Positions 22,144-35,000 of a stretch of 64,000 nt of DNA are shown piece after piece. Each line of letters starts with the position of its first letter. The stretch's first letter is position 1. A program made the translations under genes and the position numbers. The notes below the pieces were generated by a model. That model made no database searches and was not told where the DNA came from. It saw only the letters and a program-made list of their open reading frames with translations. The DNA is from Straminergon stramineum (Eukaryota; Streptophyta; Bryopsida; Hypnales; Calliergonaceae): contig OY987263.1 in assembly GCA_963920665.1 (NCBI GenBank), forward strand, positions 40,397,218 to 40,461,217, given 5' to 3'.

Positions 22144-25100
22144 GTGAGAAATGTGAAGACAATGTGCAGCTACTTCACCTCCAGCAAGAACTCATTGAAT
22201 CGCAGGTCCTTGCAATGCACAGCGAAGCAGGTAGACAACTCTAGCGACGTGGGTGGCCTTGGTGAGGGGTCTTCTAGTGCACAATTGATAGACACTAACT
22301 TGGAGGGCTCCCAATCCATGGACATTGAAATTCTTCTATCATGCCCTATTGTTGTACTTGTGTCTGATGATGAAGAAGCGTCCTACAATTCAGAGGATGA
22401 TCCAAACTTTAGTAGAGCCGATATGGTGGATTTTGATGACGCTTTCATGGACCCACTATGCCATGGTGGTGGCAAGTGTAAGAGTGGAGATCTCAAGTTG
22501 AAGGGCACAAGGGCTATAGGACCATCTATTGCAAGCACATTCAAGAAGCTAAAAAAGAATTATGACCTCCATTACAAATTCCACAACGAGTGGGTGGCAA
22601 AGGAGCCTTGGAGCGAGGCTATCTTGGTAGAGGATGGTGTAATGCACATGGTGCGTTGCAAGCCTTGCACTATAGTGCATAGAAAACTGGTTCAAATGGC
22701 CTCAAAGTGGGACACGATTTCAAAACATGGTCACCGAGAAATCCACAAGAAGTGCATGCTCTTGTATGCAATTTATGGGCCTGTGTCTGTGGTGGAGCAG
22801 ATTCAAGGGTGCAATACAATGGAGTCACACAAGAAACGTGTGCAATTTGCTACGTTGTTTCAATTGCTTGCAAATTGGAGATGAATGACAGAATTTGAGG
22901 CCAGATTTGAGTTATACGAGTTCCTTAACGTGCCTAAAATGCCTTATAAGCATTGGGGTGATGGCTCTGGCTAGATTATGGTTGAGCACTTGTATGACTT
23001 TTTCAAACAAAAAATCAGAAGTCTTGTATCCAATGCCACATATTTTTCTTTGTCCGTAGATGAAACCAATGCCTACGATAATACTAGTTGGATCACAATC
23101 CATGATTACATGATGATAAATTGGTGTTGTGTACCTCTTCTTATGACAATCCAAAAGATGGATTCTGATGGTGCAACTCCAACCAAATTGACCAATGTCA
23201 TCATGTTTGCCTTGAGTGTTGGGAGGGGGGGGGTATTACAGGTGCCGAGATTGTGGAGAAATTGCTCTGCTTTGATGCCAATGAGGTGAGCACTTTCCAA
23301 GGTGTGAAATCCAGAGTGACGACATAGATTAAGGAGAAGTATGCTCCTTTCACTATTGGAGTTCACTATTGCACGCATTGCTTGAACTTGGCTACACAAT
23401 CATTGTCGTCACTAATAGTGATGCACGTAGTTGAAGAAGTGCTACAAATGACTCACAGCTACTTTGCCCATTCCCCAAAGAAGGCAGCCGAATTTTGGAG
23501 CCTTGTTGCAACAATTGGAGTCCAAAGGGCTAAAGTTGCTAAAAAATGTGAAAACTCAATGGATGAATTGCCTTGCTCCAATCCAAAGGCTGTTGGCAAA
23601 GTACAAGGGTGTTATGGCGATGATGCATGCCGACAAGAATGATAGAAAGTGGGGGCAGAAGGCCCAAGTGAGTTTCATTGTCTTTCTCTATTTCATTTTT
23701 CTTTTTAGATTTTCCATTTCTCTATACCATATTGCCTCTTTAATTTTCCTTCTTTTTTTTGGAAGTCATTTGAGAATCTAGGGACGGTAATTTGGGTTGA
23801 CAATATTGTTCGTTTCAAAGAGATAGAGATTTTGCATGAATACAATAGCTTTCTGGTCCTCTTTGTTCTAGTAACCATTAATTCCATCATGTATTGTCTA
23901 CTACAATGTTTATGAGAGGTACAAAAATTTTGGTTGGATTAGTGTTTTTTTGTTAATGTTCTTACTGTAGAAAAGAACCTTGACTGTTAAAATGCATTCT
24001 TGGTGCTACAGTTGATGTGATTGAACCAATCAAATTTGGGATCCTATCAAATGAAAATGGACAGTTCTAGCATCAAAATTGTTTGGTTGTTCAATGTAAG
24101 GATATTTTGAGGTGTAAGTGCTAATGCCTTTAGTTCACAATTATATGAGTATTACAATCGTCATTGTGACCTTGTCTTCTTTTGTTTTAGTATTTAGGTG
24201 TGTGCTTACTATTGTATTCCATTTTTTCTAGTTAGATGAGTGATTAGTTTTTTATTCCAATTTTTTTTGGTGAGGTTTATACTAAGTTCTGTATTCCATT
24301 TTTTGGTTAGATGTGCTTAGTTTTGTATTTCTTTTTCTTTTCTTTTGAGGTTTGATTGATTCTTAACATGTGTAGTCTTTGGGAATTGTGATGTGGATCA
24401 AGTGGCGTAAAATTGTAGACTTTGCAATTTATGTAGGCAAATCTCACACTCCTCCTGGATCCCTACGTCTTGTTGGGCATGCTTGCATTCCTACCAATGT
24501 TGAAGGCAGTGGATACGTTGATTTAATGGGCTCAAAAAAAGGACGTCTTCATTTGTAATTTTGTGGGGGCACTAGGAACATGTCAAACGAGCCTTTTCAC
24601 CTTTTACTTAAATGTTGACACGGCCTTCTGCAAGGATGAGTTCCATGCATACAATCAAGTTCTTCAGTGCTCTCATGAGCAGATTTTGATGAAGTGGGAT
24701 GCAAATTTAAATTTGCCTTGTGAGACTCTAATGTTTGTGGTGGGTGGAAGGATATTATGCATGATATTATGAAATGCATGATGGCGCCATGGTGCATCGA
24801 GAAGGATAAGCAGCCATCATCACCACAATGCAAAATGATTGCAAGGGTGAATTTGTTTTTTTAATTTTAGTTGTGGTCCTATTTTTGGAATTGAAGCTTA
24901 TATGTTTGCTTGTCTTTGAATTTTTGGAATGCTTTTTTGTTTGTAAGTGGTTGTATGGTGATTGTCCATGTTATTGGGTTTAACAATGTAACCGTAACTA
25001 CTACCTTTGTTTTGTGTAGAAGTTGTAGGAAAACTAATGGACGAGATGGCAAGTAGATTTCCAGATCATGGTTTGATGGATGCACTTGGGGTTGTGTACC

Positions 25101-25600
25101 CACAGTACTGGCTGCAAGGAGATTGCACCACTAGCTTTCGGAAGTACTTGGAGATCATCAAAAAAATTTATGGAGAGTCCAAATGGATTGGCAAGGGTGA
25201 GAACAAAAGGTTTGTCCTTGCCATGCTTGACAAATTTTTCTTGGGGTCGGAACAACCTCTATTCAAGATCGTCATGATTGCCAATGCACAAGCTGCCATG
25301 GAGTTGCCTCCCCTAAATGCTCCTACACATCAACTAGTTAACCCACTCATGAAATTGTGGAGGACCCTAGACGCAAACTCCTCTCTAGGCAAGAACTTCA
25401 AGGAGTACATCAAATTGGCTCAAATAGCTATGGTCCATGTTCTAGGTAGTGTGGAAGATGAACACACCTTCTTTGCATTGTCTTTTCTCAAAGATAGGTT
25501 GCAGAATAGGCTAGATAACCACCTTGGTGTAGTTGTGGGCATGCACTGTCAAAATGTGCATAGTCTGACAAATTTCCCATATGATGATTGTTTCAATTAG
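22144..25600 (+). pseudogene. Degenerate hAT-like transposase gene, several exons
   Basis: N-terminal part (22144-22884) has an acidic stretch (SDDEEASYNSEDD) and then a Cys2-His2-type finger (CKPC ... HGHREIH), a BED-like DNA-binding module. The same frame continues past two stops into a transposase core, FSLSVDETNAYDNTSWITIH (about 23035), with the first catalytic-type Asp. A G-rich run at 23221-23233 shifts the frame to GITGAEIVEKLLCFDANEV, then comes a TAG, then another shift near 23530. A GTGAGT donor follows KWGQKAQ near 23667; exons resume near 24430 and at about 25020. The last exon (to 25600) ends in MVHVLGSVEDEHTFFALSFL plus an RNRLDNHL helix, which matches the hAT C-terminal dimerisation region. 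With several stops and two frameshifts it cannot make a full enzyme. Confidence 0.7.
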
Positions 25601-27360
25601 TGGGTGCTAGCCACTGAGCAGTAGCGTTATGCAATGACTGCATAACACCCTTTTGTAGCTCGTTCTTCTTAGCTAAGTCACTTGAGCAAGCAAGTGATAG
25701 ATTTTTAATTCCAGCTTAGTTTTCGGTGCAAGTTTAGGATATGTCTACACTGCAGTACTGCTTTTATGGAACTCTTTCATTTCATTGTTGTTATTATGCC
25801 ATGTGGACATGTACCTGGTTTTTGTAGATGGAGTGTAGGTTGTTCAGTTGCCATGGCTTTGTTGTTTTTAGGCTGTTGTGTGGTGGCTTTTGACTTTTGA
25901 GTCACAGCTTGTATTGAGTGACTGTGAGCACAAAATGACTGAATGACACTTGATTGAGTGATGAGGATTCTCTAACTCAGGTGAATTTGTATTTACTTTC
26001 AGTAGCTGTATCCTTTCCATTCTCCTATTAACTTAGGCATGGGAGTGTACAATTGTGTTGGTTGTAGATAGGTGATTAAGTTGAAGGGAGATGACTGTCA
26101 ACAAAGTTTGTGCTATTGTATCATTGCTACTTTGCTAGTTTGTCACTACTTGTAGTTGCATTGTACTAATGTGGATTGCTTACATTGTGCTAATGATAAC
26201 TTCTTGTCCATCTTTAAAGTGTTGCACTAAATCAAGCATTGGAGTGCTTGTGTTTGTTTTGCATATCCTATTGTGCTAGTTGCAAAGCTAAGAGAACTAG
26301 GAGCATGTTCTTGAAATAGTTTTTTCACTCTAAACTTCTTTTTTTGGCAAATTGTTTCATCTTCTATTTGAATAAAATCGCCATCTTTGTGATGGATGTT
26401 TGCATTATATTGCTCAAGTCTCTACAAAATTTGGAAGAACCTAAGAATTGCAGCCTAAAGCAATTTTGAAGTACACACTAGGTAGCCCAATTTTCATTGA
26501 ACTTGAATTCCTGGTCGCCACTTCCTTCGACACCCATAATTCAGAAGTAGCTAGTGTCATTAAATTCAATGGCAAAATTTTACTATGAAGCCAATAACTT
26601 TTGGAAAAAAATGACAAATTAAGTATAGAAAAAGCCACATGACCTTTCCATATTTGATCTCTGGTGAGAAAGAAGCACCCCATAGTAAATGAAAAAAAAA
26701 ACATTGATGCAAAGGGGTTCAAGGAGAGGCAAGATTAGCTTACAATGTGGCCTGGCATTTATTGTCTTTATAAAATAACTATGGAAATTTTTTCTATTTT
26801 TTAAAATTTATTTAATCAAAATATCCTGCATAATTTAGGCTTTCTGATTTGTTGTTTGTTTGTTTGTTTTTTTAAATTTAAATTTTAAAAAAATCCAATA
26901 GTTTCGACTAGTGTTCACTATTGTTGGGGAATTTGCCAGCCTTCTTCAAGCCTCATTCTTCTTCTAATGACTTCACCAGTGCACATCAAATGTACAATAC
27001 ATATGTGGGGTTTTGATGTCACAATGCAATTGTTTTTCCTCATCGATAGAAGCATAGTGAACATACATATGATTAATTAATTAGACAAATGCAAGTAGTC
27101 TAACCCTCCTCACTGTCCTAAGACACATTTGTAGTAGCTCAAACTCCATTGTATGAGACACTAATGGAAAGCTATCAAAGAAAGCATCGAATACAATTTG
27201 TGGAAGCACCTCATTGTCGAAGGCATGTGTGTTTCCCATATTGCTTTTGAATTTATCATGAACAACTCAATTGAATACTCATGCAGATTGTGAGTATATT
27301 TTCCACCTTTTGCTTTATTAATTACACTCTTTGCATATGTTTTATTGTCGAGGCAATTTG
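25601..27360. other. AT-rich intergenic DNA
   Basis: No gene seen. Contains a (GTTT)n run near 26855-26871 and an AAATTTAAATTT palindrome just after it. Confidence 0.6.
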
Positions 27361-27565
27361 CACTAGAAGAAAACAATGTCGATTTCAACGAAATTGAGTT
27401 GACGTGAAATGTAGTTTTTTGCCCCAAAACGCAAAAACTGTGTTGGCTACATCGCAATTTTCTGAAAATTGCATTGTAGCCTACACAATTTCTTCATTTT
27501 GGGGCAGAAAACTACATTTCACATCAACTCAATTTTGTTGAAATCAATGTTGTTTTCTTCTAGTG
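27361..27565. mobile_element. CACTA-type MITE, 205-bp palindrome
   Basis: Starts CACTAGAAGAAAAC and ends GTTTTCTTCTAGTG, flanked on both sides by TTG (27358-27360 and 27566-27568). A CACTA terminus plus 3-bp target duplication is diagnostic of the CACTA (En/Spm) superfamily. The two arms (..TGCCCCAAAA.. and ..TTTTGGGGCA..) mirror each other almost to the centre. Confidence 0.8.
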
Positions 27566-28354
27566 TTGGGTTCCCATTATCTAAGAACAAAGAAGCTTTA
27601 TGTGAGTATAATCAATAAAAATAAATAGTTCATTACCCTTGCCAAAATAATATTTCGAACACCATATGAATAAACAACAAACTTTCAAAGTCTTCAAAAG
27701 AAGGACATTCTATGGTCAATGTGCAACACTTTTGTTCCTAAGTGTGTTCAATGCAATGTTTGGCATATTTTGGGGGTTTAACTAGCTATTTTCCTTTCAT
27801 TGTCATATTGAATAAGGTTTTCAAGTATGGAGTGCATTGTTTTTTTTAGTTTTTTTTGGCTTTGTATAGAAATTTAATAGACTTTTTCACGTGTGTGTGT
27901 GTAAGTTTTCAGATTGCGACAATTTTTTTTCCAATTCTATTGGCTGATAATAAACAAATTGGTAGTTCTCCCCAAACATTGGTTCTATGTGACTTTGGTA
28001 GAAACAAAGAAATGAAATCATGAGCATGTGTTAGTTTTGCTACATGACTGATGTAGTAACATAGAGTGCTATGAGAGTGACCACTGATACATAGGTACAT
28101 TTTGCTTTCTTCAATGTATCAATAGAACACATTTCAAGAAGTGGTTGCTTTTAGTAACTATTGTGTTTTAACTTCAAACATTCACAACTAATTCCACAAA
28201 GGTCCAAAAAATATGAAATGACTTGGATTTCTATGCTAATTCCTTTTTTCTTTCTACTAAAATCTATTGAAAATTGTTTCAAGGAGTTTAGCTTCCCCCA
28301 AAAAGTGCAATCAACTCTTAACTTAAAAGATCACTTTAAGAGCAAACTAAGATA

Positions 28355-28618
28355 ACTACACCTAAAATTGCACACTAAATTTTTTTGCCTAAAATGCACC
28401 TCCTTTATTCATGAGAAGCTATGATCGCTTTTAGGTACACCTATTTTCAACACTTTGGAAAACCATAGTTTATTCATATGGTGTCCAAAAAATGCATTCT
28501 AAGAGAATCCAAAATCTTGTTCACTATCTATAGGACCCCACAAAAAAAATTCCAATATAATAATGGGAATAATGCTTAATAATGCTAAATTGCTTATTTG
28601 TGCCATTTTAGGTGTAGT
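28355..28618. mobile_element. TA-flanked MITE, ACTACACCTAAAA termini
   Basis: ACTACACCTAAAATTGCACA at the left end is mirrored by TGTGCCATTTTAGGTGTAGT at the right, with TA on each side (28353-28354 and 28619-28620). Length 264 bp, AT-rich, no coding capacity. Confidence 0.7.
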
Positions 28619-29896
28619 TACCTTACCTAATTAGTTATGCTACATGGCTGATGCAATAACACCAGAAAAAAAAAATTAAATTTATTTTGCTCACGACACT
28701 GATCTCACCACCAGCCAGCTCAGATGTGGCAAAAAGATGAAAAAAGTGCAGAGACATTTTCTGCTACAGCAACACCTCTGTCAATAGGGAAAATTAATTT
28801 CCTAACCTGTAAAGAACCAAGGTGCACAGTAGTTGTGACCTTTTTCTTAAAAAAGACCTAACAGATTCTTGCCTAGAATGTAAGTTTCTTGTACCTTATA
28901 TGAGTGCATATTGTCGATTTTGAGTACATCTATTTATTTTTAGCACCTCATGCATTGAGCTCAACTTCAATGCATTGCAATGGTACTTTTGGACACATGT
29001 TACTATAAATATGTCTTAGCAATTAACTCAAACGATAAACAATTTTTTGAGACAATAGTTAGCAATATAGTTTCATCTCTCAACGAATGAAATTTCTAAA
29101 GAAATTTAAAATAAGAATGATCTTGTTCTTTTTGGAATGAATGAATGAATTTGTGCATTTTGGATGAGGAAGGTCAATGAATACAATACACCTACTTGCA
29201 ACCCTGACTTGATTGCATCACGATTTACATCCTCTCTTATTCCATAACCTAAATTTATGATAGAAGTAGTCAAACTTGTTTTATGAAATTTGTGCCATGT
29301 AGGAAGCAAGGTAGCTAGAGCTACTATCCTTGCAAATGCATCCCAATTGCATTTGAGATGATTTTAGAGTTTTCCTCCTTTGGAAAATATGATGCATTAG
29401 ATGTAGACTAGCATTTGACAATTGAAAAAGAAACCCAATCCAAATCTTCATTTTCATGTGGAGTAACACAATTCATACAAACATGCCACACCATGCCACA
29501 ATACCACTCTTTCAAGTGTAATAAAGAGTAAAATATTATCATCATTGAAGATATGGACATGATGTTGTGTATAAAAATGATTCTTGCCATGATTTGTCTA
29601 TGCCTCCTTAAATGAGACACTCCCACATTTGTGTACATAGTGATAAGTGACACATGTCAATTTGGCACATGTCCCATGTTCCATAGCATTGTAATTTTCT
29701 AATTGAAATGAATTAAATATCACATGTAAATTGTACTAGAGGTAATGTACATATTTGTATCCATAATTACGTACACATGTATCTATGTTTCTATCAAACT
29801 CTATTTATATATTGTATAAGATGTAGAACAAAACACAAGACATATAGGTGGCATTTGGGGGCCATAGACATATAATAACAAGGGTACATATTGTTA
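28619..29896. other. AT-rich intergenic DNA
   Basis: No gene or complete element recognised. Confidence 0.55.
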
Positions 29897-30089
29897 ACCC
29901 TTAAAGGATGGACTGATAACCGTGGAAATCATCTACTATAAAAAAAACAATTATACTCATTGGAAGTCAAACTACTGTAGAAGACCTCCCCTTTTCACAA
30001 TAAAATTCAGAAGATGAATAGTTGGACTTTTGTCCTACTAGGAGGATTCATCCATTGGACATGAAATGTCCATGTCAATGTTTAAGGGT
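29897..30089. mobile_element. TA-flanked MITE, ACCCTTAAA termini
   Basis: Left end ACCCTTAAAGGATG and right end complement ACCCTTAAACATTG, with TA duplications. The interior words GACCGTGGAAATCA, TCAAACTACTG-AGAAGA, GATGAATAGTTG and TGTCCTAC recur in the same order in the element at 50028-50251, so the two are one family. Confidence 0.65.
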
Positions 30090-31889
30090 TAATGTGCATC
30101 TATGTCCCATGTCTTTTGTGAGGGTCTATTTTTAATAGGAAATTGGAAAAACTAAATTTATGTCAAATTTTAAGAATTTCAAAGTTTTCTAAAGATACAG
30201 AATATGGGATATGGGATAGTGTTTGTGTCCATTTTCACTTTTCTATGAGACATGGGACAAAGTGTGGGACAATTAGTAGGCAATTTGGAACATGTTCCAT
30301 ATCCCATTTGGAATTCAAACATTTTTTTGATACTACAACCTACAAAAAAATAATCTCTCTTCCCAAATGTCTTTGGAGGTATGCCCTTACCATGGTAGAA
30401 TCCAAAGTATGTACATGCCAAAGGTCAAATGATATGGGATAAGCCATGTTTCTAGAATCAACATCCATATATGTACATGCATACAAATGTATCTATGTAA
30501 CCCTTCATATAAAATAAAGATAACTTATTATAACCCTTAATAAGTCTAGTTACTACTATATTATTTTTGTAAAGAAAAAAATATTTTTGTTTTGTTTTTA
30601 CATACTACACATGGGTCAAAGTGAATATAATTTCTTCATTTAATTTGATCTTATACTTTTATGTCTTATGAATAAGAATATTTTTAGCTATTGATTGTTG
30701 GACAAATTGTATGGTGGTGTTTGATAAAAATTCAAACTAAGGTTGGAAGTCCTTAAAGTGCCTATGATTCAAGAGCTAATAAATCAACTTGGAGAGGTTA
30801 GGTTTCTTGAAACATTTTTCAATAAATTTTCCTTGAAAGAATTGTTTCATATTTTTTGGAGCTTTGTAGAACTAGTTATAAATTCTTGAAGTTAAAAAGA
30901 AGTAATTACCATAAGGATCCACCTCCTAGAAATGTACACCATTTCAACATTGCTAGTGCATTGAGAAAACACAAATGTGCCTTTGCACTAAAAGATGCTT
31001 TTAAGAGCTTACATGCTCTGTGGACCTTCTACCATTAGTGCATAAAAGCACCCACACCCGTACGTGTTAGAGGTTGAGATTCTGCAAATGTGGATGAAAA
31101 GTGCTATCAACACCTCACAATATTCTCATAACACTCAAGCTCCATTATCCCATATCAAGGAATGGAGCTTGAAAATCACCTCATGTTCATCCTAAGTTTA
31201 TTAGTTATTTCCTCCTTTATTCTTGTTGACGAGTGGTCACTCAACTATTCCGTCATGGGTGGTATTTGGTAAGTAAGGGTGAGGAGCTAGGAAATTGAGG
31301 GCTCTTCAAAATTAAATGGAAGATTTGAGCTTGCCAAATTTGGCGAGGAAGGGTGGGGATGCTCTAAGCTTAAAAAGGGTAGAAGCCAGTCACGCTTACC
31401 ATTAAGTTAACATATTTTCTGGCAGGGTAGTTACTGTACGTCGTGCTCTAACTTAAACTTTTTTTAAAAAAAATTTCCCCCCTTGAATCTCTAACTTCAG
31501 TTTAAATCCCAAAGAAAATCGCTGCTCTAATTTAAGTTAGTTTAGTTTAATTTTTGCTCTGCCTATCTTAATAATACACAAAGTAAGAAAAGAATTCCGG
31601 GAAAATAACCGACACAGCCCCCGAGGAACCGAATGCAATTATTCCCAACAATCATACTGAGTGTAGGTAGGACGTGTTTTAGTATTGTAAATATTCTCCT
31701 ATTTTGGACAATAATCAGACTATTAATTCCAAGTGACTGTAACGTACCATATTTCTTTTTTTTGGAAACACATGCATAGGACAATTTCAGTCCATTGAAA
31801 GGGAATTAACATACCACATTTTATGCCAGCCTACAATTGGTTAAAAATGGTCGCCACGTACTCCAAATCTGGAAACTGCCAACCTGCTA
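30090..31889. other. AT-rich intergenic DNA with repeat scraps
   Basis: No coding frame is supportable. It includes repeated CATGGGACA/TGTCCCATG and GTACATG words and possible decayed element ends near 30950-31060 and 31090-31370. Confidence 0.5.
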
Positions 31890-32091
31890 AGGTAAGAGCA
31901 CCCTAAAGCGTCCCTGCACCTAAAAGCGTCAGATTCTACGTCAGGGATTCATTGTAGAACATAAATGTAGCTGGACACTACACCTCTTATCATTTTAGGT
32001 CAAAACAAATAAGCCATGTACTGTTTACTTACATTTACAGCCTGAAATGATTATGCTCTGTAGATTCTGACGCTTTTGGGTGCTCTTACCT
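31890..32091. mobile_element. TA-flanked MITE, AGGTAAGAGCACCC termini
   Basis: AGGTAAGAGCACCC at 31890 and GGGTGCTCTTACCT at 32078-32091 are complementary, with TA on both sides. Inside the left end AAAGCGTC is duplicated, and the right end carries GATTCTGACGCTTT. Length 202 bp. Confidence 0.75.
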
Positions 32092-35000
32092 TAAGGAAGT
32101 TAACCCCTCAAGGTCCACGCATCCCCAAAGTGGATGCGCCAATGGAAATTGTCTGCTTGGTTCAAAAAAAAAAAAAAAATGGATTTGAAATTTAAATTAT
32201 AAAATATATTCCTCATTCTACTCTTTGTTTATGGTAAAATTTACAAATTGTTCTAATATGTATTCTAATTGATATAATTTTATTTCCACCATTAGCTTTA
32301 AAAAAATTACAATAATTTCCTGTACAAAAAATAGCCAATGCTTTTTGGTTACAGCCAATTAGCATAAAAAACACATTGCACTTACACTTTTGTTTTTGTT
32401 TTTTTTGGCACAAATGAGGGGAACCCCCATTAAATAAAATTAAATACAACTCACTCAATGTTGGACAAAGCAGCTTTGAAGAGCAAACATGGACCAAAAG
32501 TAGGAAAAGAGTCACCCTATTCCATAGGACACCACGTCACCTTTTGATCTTGCTGGGAGTACAATACGTCACAGCAAAACCATTTGTAGTCAAATTTAGT
32601 CGACATGTACTCCATAGTAGAGGAATCAACAATAATGTGGGCCTTGGCTTTGTTCTAGGTTGCTTTAGTGTATTCACTAAGCTTGTTCTAAATTAAGCTA
32701 ACAACATATACATGATGCCATATACTCTACTTAAAGACAAAGCGGTTCTTAGAAATACAAATATACTAGAAAGTAATGCCCTAGACCAATAACTACAATC
32801 AAGAGGAACATTGGAATCTCCTATAGAGAAAGCTAGAGAATAGGGCTTGAAAATAATTGAGGAGATCCCACCTTGGATCCTAGCTCTAGACTTGTTTGTT
32901 CAATTGGTTAAGCAAAGTAGCACCACAACTTTTGAGAAGCCGCACAGCTCCTATATCAATGAATGACATACTCTTTGATCTATCCTTCACACATAGGGCA
33001 TGCCTTATCGATCTAGTTCAAGCTCCAATCCTTCCATACATTAACAACAATGACCTTATCTTAAGGTTGTCAAATTGACATTGCTTCTTTCTTTGTGCAT
33101 TGGCCATCCCAAATTCTCCCCCCCATCTAAACTTGAAATTGAGAGGGAGTATGAGATTACACCTACTAGTTGTGAGGTGGGGCAAAGCATGACATTTTTT
33201 CAACAAGTCTCAACTTTAGTGCATGTTGTACTCTAAGAGATTGGTTGCTCCAACTTATGCAAGGATGGTAGAGGGTAAGTTCACTAAATTTCTTATAGAA
33301 AACCTTGTTGGTATCTTCTTAGAACCTTGTTTCCCTATTGCTACCCTCACCTTGAGTACCTCTATAATAATGCATATAGCTTGTATATAATGTGCAGGGA
33401 CCATTCTATCAACATGTAGGATTGAGATTGTATTTTCTATCCCTATCTAAGATTGTAACAAGTTAGTGACATCACCATGTTGGTTAGCATGATACCATTG
33501 GCAAACTCCCTAAAACACAAGATATAAGAGATAGAGGTTGCTAGTGGTTTAAAGCCCAATCTACTCCTCATCATGGGACAACTTGGACTTTGTAAAGCCC
33601 AATCCATTTACTCTAATTTGACTTATACCAACTTTGAGAAATATATCATGGATTTGTCATGTTGTATTTAATATGCTCATAGATTTTTTTCCAATGCACA
33701 TTTCTGCTTCTTTGATGGATTTGGCAATTCTCCCATTACTTGCATCTAGAGTAGAAGTATCTTAGTATATATGAATCCAAATTCTATAGGCTAGGATTTT
33801 TTGATTTGTTACCAACATGACCAATAAATTGTCATTGTAGAATGTATTCACGTTTTAATGCAATTTATAGTATTATGTTGTGCTTTGTCCCCCCCCCCAC
33901 ACAATAAAAAAGGAATGTCTCAAACTTTATACATGAGAGCATGCTTTGCAATCCACTTACAAATGATCCCTAAGAAAGGCCATGTGCAAGGCCTCTAATT
34001 TGGCTTGGAAATTATCACATGGACAAATCTTTAGAGTTAATGCTTGAAACTTGCAACATGTTAGCCAAGGTGTAGATGAATCTTTTTTTTGAAAATTTTA
34101 CAACACATGACAATCAAGGGAAGAAAGGGCCATCAAAATAGAAAGATAATTAGACAAAAAAGAAACAAATGAGTATTGAACATGATTCACTTAAAGAAAA
34201 TTGACTAGTCTACAATGGTTAGATTGGGTAGGATAACAAGAGTCTCACATATAGGGCCATAAAAATGGCATGATGTTGAGAGGAGCATAAGGACAAGAAA
34301 TTTGCTCTAATGTTTATATAGGGATACTTTTGAGGATTGTAAGGCATATTCTTACATTCAAAATTTGGAGTTAATTAAAGGTGAAAAAGATGAGACAAAT
34401 CTTTTGTTACTAGGGGGCACAAAACTTGAGTCCCTATTGCATTATAGTCAATCCATCTAGAGAGGTAGACTTCACTACAATTTCTAAGGATCTCTTGGTC
34501 AAAAGGCTCATAGCCAATCATTTAAAATAACTTTAACTAATAAACCACCTTGGTTTAGAAAATATACTAAAGTAAAGATTGGACACTTTTGTAGCTCCTT
34601 CTCATTTTACTACAACTTCTAGCCTATAGCCTTGAGGAAACAATGCCTAGTCTTTTCGAAGATGATTCAAATATCAATGCACTTATGTGATAGTTTAAGA
34701 TTTCTTCAGTTGACTATGAAAATTCAAAAAAATTACAAAAGTTTCTAATTTTTCTTTTCTTTTTTTAAGTCATTTTTTTCAATTATCTAGAAGTGAAATG
34801 ACCCTAAATATATTATTGACTATATTTGTAAGTATCAACTTAAATGAATGTATTTAGGTATTTTATGTGGAGGTGGATTGGTTTTCCATAGAGCATCCTT
34901 TGTAGTAATCACCTTTCAAAGAGGGAAAATAAAACATTTATAATTTTTTGTTGAAAAATATACATTAAAAAGCAAATGATTACAAGTCAATTTAGCAGAT

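Noticed and set aside
33889..33898. Poly-C run, and a similar poly-G run at 48410-48423
   Set aside because: Simple homopolymers, prone to assembly error; no function inferred.
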